Positions 33,257-39,240 of a stretch of 39,240 nt of DNA are shown here, piece by piece. Numbering within the stretch: position 1 is the first letter of the stretch; every line of letters starts with the position of its first letter. The position numbers and the translations under genes were made by a program. The stretch comes from Ruminococcus flavefaciens. Its GTDB lineage: Bacteria > Bacillota > Clostridia > Oscillospirales > Ruminococcaceae. Below the pieces are notes generated by a model, which ran no database searches, had not been told where the DNA came from, and worked only from the letters and a program-made list of their open reading frames with translations. The stretch lies in the NCBI GenBank assembly GCA_004554385.1, contig SFMO01000053.1, positions 1-39,240 on the forward strand. Direction: 5' to 3'.

Positions 33257-36200
33257 TCATGTAAAGTATTTAACTCCGCTCTCGAATATCTTCTGGTCTT
33301 TCTCGCCCTGCACGTTCTTGCAGATATAGCTGCCCTTACGCTCGGAGTGTCCCATTTTACCGAATACACGTCCGTCGGGAGAAGTGATGCCCTCAATAGC
33401 CTCGATGGAAGTATTGGGGTTGTAGCGTATATCCATAGTCGGATTGCCGTCAAGGTCAACGTACTGTGTAGCTATCTGACCGTTGTTTGCAAGCTGCTGA
33501 ATGAGACTTGCAGGTGCTACGAAGCGTCCCTCACCGTGGGAGATAGCAACTGTGTGAATGTCGCCTACCTCGCAGCCGTAGAGCCATGGGCTCTTGTTGG
33601 AAGCGATCCTTGTATTTACCATCATGGACTGGTGGCGGTTGATAGTATTGAATGTCAGTGTGGGAGCGTCGTCAGCCATGTCGATTATCTCGCCGTAAGG
33701 CACAAGACCAAGCTTGATGAGTGCCTGGAAGCCGTTGCAGATACCAAGCATAAGTCCGTCACGGTTCTTCAGAAGGTCGTGAACTGCGTCCTTTATCTTG
33801 GGGTTGCGGAAGAATGCTGTGATGAACTTGCCGCTTCCCTCGGGCTCGTCACCGCCGCTGAATCCGCCCGGTATCATTATCATCTCTGAGCGTCTTACTG
33901 CGCTCTCGAAGTATCTTATGCTCTCCTCGATGTCCCCTGCGGACAGGTTGCGGATAACGACTACCTCAGGCTTTGCACCTGCCTTCTCGAAGGCTCTTGC
34001 AGTATCGTACTCGCAGTTCGTACCCGGGAATACAGGGATAAGAACTCTCGGCTTAGCTATCTTTGTGGAAGCTGAAAGCTGAATGCGGTTAGGTGAGGAG
34101 TAGGTCTGCGGAGTTGTGTCTGTAGTCTTTATGCGGCATGGGAATACGGGTTCCAGCTTAGCCTCCCAGACTCTCTGGAGGTTGTCAAGGCTCACTGTGT
34201 AGTCCATGCAGAGTATCTTGTAGTCGGAGATAGTCTTACCGATGATGTTCTCGCCGCTCTTTGCGTCGCCCTTGAGCTCGATGATGAAAGCACCGTAGCA
34301 TGGCTTGAAGAGCTCCTTGGCGCTGAGACGAGTTGTGAACTCAAAGCCTATCTTGTTGCCGAAGCACATCTTTGCGATACCCTCAGCGAATCCGCCGTAG
34401 CCGTTAGTCCAGATAGCATTAGCGCGGTCATCGGCGATTATCTGCTCCACCTTATCGAAGCAAGCCTTTATGCTGTCCCACTTGGGGAGACCGTGGTCGT
34501 CGTACTCGGGAACGATGGAGATAACTGTATTGCCTGTGCCCTTGAACTCGGTAGAAACTACCTTGTCAGCCATAGCAGTTGAAACCGCGAAGGAGACCAG
34601 TGTAGGCGGAACGTCAATGTTCTCGAAAGTACCCGACATTGAGTCCTTGCCGCCGATAGAGCCGCAGCCAAGCTCCAGCTGAGCTCTGAATGCACCGAGA
34701 AGTGCAGCCATTGGCTTGCCCCAGCGTGTTGGGTCGTTCTGAGTTCTCTCGAAATACTCCTGGAATGTGAGCCAGCACTTCTTATATGTACCGCCTGCTG
34801 CAACTACCTTGGCAATTGACTCGATAACAGCCAGCATTGAGCCGTGGTAAGGAGATTTCTCGGAAATATCGGGGTTGTAGCCCCAGCCCATAAGTGAGCA
34901 GGTGTTAGTCTCGCCCTTAAGGACAGGTATCTTTGCAGCCATAGCCTGTGAGGGAGACATCTGATATACTCCGCCGAAGGGCATGAGTACAGTGCCTGCG
35001 CCGATAGTTGAGTCGAACTTCTCTATAAGTCCCTTCTGTGAGCACACATTGAGGTTTGACATGAGCTGTGACCATGTCTCTGCGCAGTCGGCAGCAGCCT
35101 CGTCGTCCACGAGAACAGGAGCTTCTACTTCTATATCTGTATACTTTGGAGCGCCGTTGGAGTTGAGGAACTCACGGGAGAGGTCAACGATAGTGTTGCC
35201 GTTCCATACCATTTTAAGTCTCGGCTCTTCCACAACGTCAGCAACGAGGGTAGCTTCAAGGTTCTCCTTTGCAGCCTCCTCCATGAACTTGTCCTTGTCC
35301 TCGGGAGCAATAACAACAGCCATTCTCTCCTGAGACTCGGAAATAGCTATCTCAGTGCCGTCAAGACCGTCGTACTTCTTGGGAACTGCATTGAGGTCGA
35401 TAACGAGACCGTCTGTCAGCTCGCCTATAGCAACCGAAACGCCGCCTGCACCGAAGTCGTTGCAGCGCTTTATCATCTTTGTTACCTCGGGGTTGCGGAA
35501 CAGTCTCTGGAGCTTTCTCTCCTCGGGAGGATTACCCTTCTGTACCTCAGCACCGCAGTGTTCGAGGGATTCCAGTGTGTGAGACTTTGATGAGCCTGTA
35601 GCACCGCCGCAGCCGTCACGTCCTGTCTTGCCGCCGAGAAGAATAACGATGTCTCCCGGAACAGGTCTTTCCCTGCGGATATTCTCAGCAGGAGCAGCAC
35701 CGAGAACAGCGCCTATCTCCATACGCTTTGCAACATAGCCGGGGTGGTATACCTCAGCAACATGACCTGTGGCAAGACCTATCTGGTTGCCGTATGAGCT
35801 GTAGCCGTTGGCAGCACCGAGGGTTATCTTTCTCTGTGGCAGCTTGCCTGCGATGGTGTCCTCAACGGGAACGAGAGAATTAGCCGCACCTGTCACACGC
35901 ATAGCCTGATAAACATAGGAACGTCCCGAAAGAGGGTCACGGATAGCTCCGCCCAGACAGGTAGCAGCACCGCCGAAAGGCTCTATCTCGGTAGGGTGGT
36001 TGTGGGTCTCGTTCTTGAACATGAGTATCCAGTCTTCAAGCTTGCCGTCGATGTCCACCTTTATCTTTACGGAACAAGCATTTATCTCCTCGCTCTCGTC
36101 AAGGTCGGGGAGCTTTCCGTCAGCCTTGAGCTTCTTTGCAGCAAGGGTAGCAAGGTCCATAAGAGTCATGGGCTTGTCCGTTCTGCCCAGTTCCTTGCGG

Positions 36201-36961
36201 ACGTTCACATACATATCGTATGTATCTTTTATATAAGGAGTATCTATCTTTACGTTTTCTACATTTGTGAGGAAGGTGGTATGACGGCAGTGGTCAGACC
36301 AGTAGGTATCTATCATGCGTATCTCGGTGATAGTGGGGTTGCGCTTCTCCTCGTTGCGGAAGTAGTCCTGACAGAACTTTATATCGTCGTAGTCCATGGC
36401 AAGACCGAACTTGTCCACGAAGGCATGGAGACCGTATGCATTGAGGTTAATGAAGCCTTCAAGCTCCTCGACTGTAGTGGGTATGTCGTAGTTTGTATCG
36501 AGGGTCTTTACAGTTTCCAGTGAAGCCTCACGGCTCTCAACGGGGTTGATGATGTAAGCCTTGAGCTTTGCGAAGTCATCGTCGCTGATGATACCCGAGA
36601 TTATGTAAACTCTTGCGTTTCTCACGCGGCAGCGCTCTCCCTGACGGAGTATCTGTATACACTGCTCACAGCTGTCGGCTCTCTGGTCGAACTGACCGGG
36701 GAGATACTCAACGGCGAAAACGCGGTCGGTCTCTGATACTGCGGGGAGCTCGTCGTACACAACGTCAACGGCAGGCTCAGAGAAAACGGTGCTTATGGCA
36801 GCCTTAAAATCCTCCTCGCTGAGCTTGTCTGCGTCGTATCTGTTGATGATACGGACTCCCGAAATGTTAAGTCTGAGGGCAGTTTTTATATCGCTGAGCA
36901 CGGACTGGGCTTCAACTGCAAATTCAGGCTTCTTTTCAACGTAAATTCTGAATACGGACAT
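33257..36961 (-). CDS. purL: phosphoribosylformylglycinamidine synthase, single-chain
   Basis: A 1234-residue enzyme for the fourth step of purine synthesis, FGAR plus glutamine plus ATP to FGAM. It has the fused long form: N-terminal domain, two AIRS-like halves (DYWSDHCRHTTF, NETHNHPTEIEPFGGAAT, GNQIGLATG, GGKTGRDGCGGATGSS, then LGCGSIGGKDSMSG), and a C-terminal glutamine amidotransferase (about 970-1234) with PGGFSGGDEP, the nucleophile Cys in LGICNGFQ (about 1075) and the His/Glu region SHGEGRF. The length fits the clostridial/proteobacterial one-chain type, so separate purQ and purS are not needed. AAGGAG lies upstream of the ATG. It is monocistronic. Confidence 0.97.
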   Translation of the reverse strand: MSVFRIYVEKKPEFAVEAQSVLSDIKTALRLNISGVRIINRYDADKLSEEDFKAAISTVFSEPAVDVVYDELPAVSETDRVFAVEYLPGQFDQRADSCEQCIQILRQGERCRVRNARVYIISGIISDDDFAKLKAYIINPVESREASLETVKTLDTNYDIPTTVEELEGFINLNAYGLHAFVDKFGLAMDYDDIKFCQDYFRNEEKRNPTITEIRMIDTYWSDHCRHTTFLTNVENVKIDTPYIKDTYDMYVNVRKELGRTDKPMTLMDLATLAAKKLKADGKLPDLDESEEINACSVKIKVDIDGKLEDWILMFKNETHNHPTEIEPFGGAATCLGGAIRDPLSGRSYVYQAMRVTGAANSLVPVEDTIAGKLPQRKITLGAANGYSSYGNQIGLATGHVAEVYHPGYVAKRMEIGAVLGAAPAENIRRERPVPGDIVILLGGKTGRDGCGGATGSSKSHTLESLEHCGAEVQKGNPPEERKLQRLFRNPEVTKMIKRCNDFGAGGVSVAIGELTDGLVIDLNAVPKKYDGLDGTEIAISESQERMAVVIAPEDKDKFMEEAAKENLEATLVADVVEEPRLKMVWNGNTIVDLSREFLNSNGAPKYTDIEVEAPVLVDDEAAADCAETWSQLMSNLNVCSQKGLIEKFDSTIGAGTVLMPFGGVYQMSPSQAMAAKIPVLKGETNTCSLMGWGYNPDISEKSPYHGSMLAVIESIAKVVAAGGTYKKCWLTFQEYFERTQNDPTRWGKPMAALLGAFRAQLELGCGSIGGKDSMSGTFENIDVPPTLVSFAVSTAMADKVVSTEFKGTGNTVISIVPEYDDHGLPKWDSIKACFDKVEQIIADDRANAIWTNGYGGFAEGIAKMCFGNKIGFEFTTRLSAKELFKPCYGAFIIELKGDAKSGENIIGKTISDYKILCMDYTVSLDNLQRVWEAKLEPVFPCRIKTTDTTPQTYSSPNRIQLSASTKIAKPRVLIPVFPGTNCEYDTARAFEKAGAKPEVVVIRNLSAGDIEESIRYFESAVRRSEMIMIPGGFSGGDEPEGSGKFITAFFRNPKIKDAVHDLLKNRDGLMLGICNGFQALIKLGLVPYGEIIDMADDAPTLTFNTINRHQSMMVNTRIASNKSPWLYGCEVGDIHTVAISHGEGRFVAPASLIQQLANNGQIATQYVDLDGNPTMDIRYNPNTSIEAIEGITSPDGRVFGKMGHSERKGSYICKNVQGEKDQKIFESGVKYFT

Positions 36962-36998
36962 AATTCAGTTCTCCTTTTCGTTAATTTTATTTATAACT

Positions 36999-37028
36999 AT
37001 TATAAATAGCATTATTTATAGATGTCCA
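36999..37028 (-). promoter_or_regulatory. promoter of purL
   Basis: Minus-strand TGGACA (37028-37023), an 18-base spacer and TATAAT (37004-36999). No purine riboswitch or PurR box pair is visible in the leader of about 35 bases. Confidence 0.65.
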
Positions 37029-37047
37029 TTTATCGCCAAACATAAAA

Positions 37048-37136
37048 GCACCGCAAGCGATGTACGATTATCGTTTTTGATGAGAATAAGCGAGTTTACG
37101 AGCGAAACGTGGACGGGGGCGCAGGCACTGCGCTGC
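37048..37136 (-). repeat. dispersed repeat copy overlapping the 3' end of mtaB
   Basis: On the minus strand this reads CAGCGCAGTGCCTGCGCCCC, CGTCCACG, CGCTCGTAAACTCGCT, CTCATCA, then GTACATCGCTTGCGGTGC. It matches the 122-bp unit at 39010 over its length with few changes. It contains the stop codon of mtaB. Confidence 0.7.
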
Positions 37137-38424
37137 CAAGGCAGCAGTCGTGACCATACTCTTCTATTATAACACTTATTATCCGATTACGCAAACTTTT
37201 TTCGGGATTTTTTCGAGAAATTTTTATTAATGTATAGTCAGGTGCATATCCGCGGTGAAATTCTGTAGAATTTTCACGTTCAAAGAGCACGGGAACTGTT
37301 TTGCCTACCAACGAGCTAAGATATTTCTCTCTTGTTTCGTCTGCCGCCGCAGTCATCTCCTGCCACCTCTGAGTCTTTACGCTCTCCGACACCTGTCCCG
37401 TCATTCTGTCGGCTCTTGTGCCCTTTCTCCGGGAGTATCTGAACACATGGACCTTTGCAAAGCCTATCCTGCGTATGAACTCCACGGACTCAGCATGGTC
37501 CTCGTCGGTCTCCTGAGGGAATCCCACCATTACGTCCGTAGTGAATGAGCAGTCGGGGAAGATGCTCCGTATACGCTCTGTCAGGGCAAGGTACTCCGCC
37601 GCAGTGTACTTGCGGTTCATGGCTTTCAGCGTCCTCTCACAGCCGCTTTGCAGGGATAAATGGAACTGTGGACAGAACTGGGGCAGGGCTTTCAGCCTTT
37701 GGAGAAGCTCCTCCGACATCATCTCGGGCTCTAATGAGCCAAGCCTTATGCGCTCTATGCCCTGAGTTTCCGCACATATCTCCGCCGCGTCCGCAAGGTC
37801 AAGTCCCCACTCCCTGCCGTAGAAGGCAAGGTTTATCCCCGAAAGGACTATCTCCTTAACGCCCCCCTCCGCAATGGCTCTCACCTCGTCACGAAGCACC
37901 TCCACAGGCTTTGAACGGCACCTTCCCCTTGCAAAGGGTATCAGGCAGTATGAACAGAACTGATTGCAGCCGTCCTGTATCTTCACGAAAGCACGGGTAT
38001 TGCTGTCAAAACGGGTACATTTCAGGGGCTCGAACAGGTCATCTGAGCCGTAGTCGGAAAGCTCCACCACACGGCTTTTGTTGGCAAGGCAGTTCCCCAC
38101 AAGCTCAACGATATGGGCTCTTGACTTTGTACCTGCGATTATGTCCGCCTCGGAGAGCTTCGCCGCCTCATCGCGGTTAGCCTGAGGATAGCACCCCGTA
38201 AGAGCTATGACAGCTTCGGGAAGAGCCGCCCTTGCCCTCCGCAGAGCCGTAAGCGCCCTGCTGTCTCCCGACGATGTGACGGTGCAGGAGTTGATAACGA
38301 CTGCGTCCGCCTCTGTCATATCCTCGGTAATGTCATAGTCCGCCTCACGGAACAGTGACTTCATACATTCTGTCTCATAGTGATTGACCTTACAGCCGAA
38401 GGTAATGAAAAATATCTTACGCAT
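37096..38424 (-). CDS. mtaB: tRNA t6A37 methylthiotransferase
   Basis: A 442-residue radical-SAM enzyme that adds a methylthio group to t6A37 of tRNAs. The N-terminal UPF0004 cluster cysteines are C11, C47 and C78, and the radical-SAM motif is CNQFCSYC (C153, C157, C160). VMVGFPQETDEDH and FRYSRRKGTRA are typical of MtaB rather than MiaB or RimO. A TRAM-like end (about 365-432) follows. The last ten or so residues (VPAPPSTFRS) are encoded by a copy of the dispersed repeat, which also supplies the stop. AAGGTG stands upstream of the ATG. No clear promoter or terminator was found. Confidence 0.93.
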   Translation of the reverse strand: MRKIFFITFGCKVNHYETECMKSLFREADYDITEDMTEADAVVINSCTVTSSGDSRALTALRRARAALPEAVIALTGCYPQANRDEAAKLSEADIIAGTKSRAHIVELVGNCLANKSRVVELSDYGSDDLFEPLKCTRFDSNTRAFVKIQDGCNQFCSYCLIPFARGRCRSKPVEVLRDEVRAIAEGGVKEIVLSGINLAFYGREWGLDLADAAEICAETQGIERIRLGSLEPEMMSEELLQRLKALPQFCPQFHLSLQSGCERTLKAMNRKYTAAEYLALTERIRSIFPDCSFTTDVMVGFPQETDEDHAESVEFIRRIGFAKVHVFRYSRRKGTRADRMTGQVSESVKTQRWQEMTAAADETREKYLSSLVGKTVPVLFERENSTEFHRGYAPDYTLIKISRKNPEKSLRNRIISVIIEEYGHDCCLGSAVPAPPSTFRS

Positions 38425-38484
38425 ATTACACCTTGAACTTCATTATTTTTGCATTTTATGTTATGTGATTGTGCACAAATTTGA

Positions 38485-38498
38485 ATAAAATATTTTAT
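38485..38498. promoter_or_regulatory. 14-bp perfect palindrome in the mtaB/HPr-like divergent region
   Basis: ATAAAATATTTTAT, flanked by GTGCA (38471) and TGCAC (38498-38502). It may be an operator or part of the mtaB promoter region; AT-rich palindromes also arise by chance. Confidence 0.3.
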
Positions 38499-38586
38499 GC
38501 ACTGTTAATAGTATATCTCTATCCATAAAAAAACACGGCTTCTGCTCATTCAATTCTGCAAAATCGCCGAAAATTTATCAGACGGC

Positions 38587-38615
38587 TTGACACTGCGGAT
38601 TTTTAGTGTTATTAT
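38587..38615 (+). promoter_or_regulatory. promoter of the HPr-like gene
   Basis: TTGACA (38587-38592), 17 bases and TATTAT (38610-38615), about 85 bases upstream of the start; the leader ends in AGGAGG. Confidence 0.75.
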
Positions 38616-38700
38616 ATATTTGCGGAAATGGAAAAGCCGCTGAAAAAGAAATAAACCAGAAAAAACAAACACAGACATCTGAAAACAGGAGGTATTAAGC

Positions 38701-38931
38701 ATGACCAAAACAACTGTTAATCTTCAGGCAATCAACGACGTAAAGGAATTCGTCAACATCGTAATGAAATATGATTTCGATATTGACCTTGTTTCCGGCA
38801 GATACGCAATTGACGCAAAGTCAATTATGGGTATCTTCAGCCTCGACCTCTCAAAGCCTATCCAGCTTAATGCACACACAGATAATGCTGATAAGTTCCT
38901 TAAAGAGATCGACAAGTTCATCGTTAAGTAA
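38701..38931 (+). CDS. HPr-like protein lacking the active-site histidine (Crh-like)
   Basis: A 76-residue HPr-fold protein. The regulatory site is kept: AKSIMGIFSLDL with Ser41, equivalent to Ser46 of HPr, the target of HPr kinase. The phosphocarrier site is gone: where HPr has GIHARPA, this reads LQAINDVKEF, so there is no His15 or Arg17. It cannot accept a phosphate from Enzyme I at the usual site. By analogy with Bacillus Crh it may act only as a Ser-phosphorylated co-regulator, for example with CcpA; that is inference. AGGAGG lies upstream of the ATG. Monocistronic, with its own promoter and terminator. Confidence 0.9.
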   Translation: MTKTTVNLQAINDVKEFVNIVMKYDFDIDLVSGRYAIDAKSIMGIFSLDLSKPIQLNAHTDNADKFLKEIDKFIVK

Positions 38932-38953
38932 GATATAACATAACACACAAAGC

Positions 38954-38992
38954 AAAAGGGATATGTTCCATACGGAATGTATCCCCTTTTTC
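38954..38992 (+). terminator. terminator of the HPr-like gene
   Basis: AAAAGGG-ATA...TTCC-ATAC-GGAA...TAT-CCCCTTTTT forms a long stem with T-run, 22 bases after the stop. Confidence 0.8.
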
Positions 38993-39009
38993 TTTATTTC
39001 AGAGTCTGA

Positions 39010-39240
39010 CAGCGCAGAGCCTGCGCCCCCGTCCACGTTGCCGCTCGTAAACTCGCTAACTCTCATCAATACCGATAATAGTACATCGCTTACGGCACAT
39101 TTACATGGAACGCCGAGAACGGCGTCCCCTACAGCGCAGAGCCTGCGCCCCCGTCCACGTTGCCGCTCGTAAACTCGCTAACTCTCATCAATACCGATAA
39201 TAGTACATCGCTTACGGCACATTTACATGGAACGCTGAGG
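39010..39240. repeat. 122-bp tandem repeat, running off the window
   Basis: Copy 1 is 39010-39131 and copy 2 begins at 39132 and continues past the end; they are nearly identical (one change seen, in GGAACGC(C/T)GAG). Each unit has CAGCGCAGAGCCTGCGCCCC, CGTCCACG, CGCTCGTAAACTCGCT, GTACATCGCTTACGGCAC and a CGCCG-AGAA-CGGCG hairpin (39111-39124 in copy 1). Related single copies are at 30.1-30.3 kb and 37.05-37.14 kb. No gene is seen here. Confidence 0.75.

Noticed and set aside
36962..37000. Purine riboswitch upstream of purL
   Set aside because: The leader is about 35 bases, too short for the aptamer, with no matching core.
39010..39240. CRISPR array
   Set aside because: The repeat unit is 122 bp and contiguous, without unique spacers, and no cas gene is near.

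Overview
The window looks like a chromosomal segment of a cellulosome-forming rumen/gut Ruminococcus, closest in style to R. flavefaciens. This rests on three secreted proteins that end in dockerin modules of the NA(I/V)DAS..L..YAY type, on long threonine linkers, on the clostridial single-chain PurL, and on AGGAGG-type ribosome sites with sigma-A promoters (17-base spacers are common). There are no rRNA, tRNA or CRISPR loci. The species call is inference from protein style, not from a database match.

Layout. 1-143 is the 3' end of an IS3-family insertion sequence. A small peptide ORF (213-365, minus) and a large multi-pass membrane protein (630-2939, plus) follow, closed by a bidirectional terminator. 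3003-6479 (minus) is an overlapping operon: PhoB-like regulator, PhoR-like kinase and a rhodanese-TtcA fusion. Divergent from it, 6766-13015 (plus) runs small membrane protein, 2-hydroxyacid dehydrogenase, proB, a dCMP-deaminase-like gene, proA, and a coiled-coil membrane protein. A zinc-ribbon/PASTA protein whose kinase domain has lost its catalytic residues follows on its own promoter (13237-15243).

From 15458 to 37095 everything is on the minus strand: a two-gene ABC exporter; the str operon rpsL-rpsG-fusA-tuf with a large structured rpsL-rpsG gap; two tandem LRR-dockerin secreted proteins; the potassium uptake pair trkA-trkH; a HAD phosphatase with a small partner; glgA; a third LRR-dockerin gene; and purL. 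The last part has mtaB (minus), an HPr-like gene lacking the phosphorylatable histidine (plus), and a 122-bp tandem repeat that runs off the window.

How the genes work together. The core is housekeeping: translation (str operon, TtcA-like and MtaB tRNA thiolation), proline and purine synthesis, glycogen synthesis and potassium homeostasis. Niche-specific material is the dockerin proteins, presumably displayed on a cellulosome, and envelope sensing by the two-component system and the pseudokinase. A dispersed intergenic repeat family (30.1-30.3 kb, 37.05-37.14 kb, 39.0-39.24 kb) has altered gene ends, including the C-terminus of mtaB. The most unusual items are the PASTA pseudokinase with its coiled-coil neighbour, the S12-S7 intercistronic RNA structure, the histidine-less HPr and the deaminase inside proBA.
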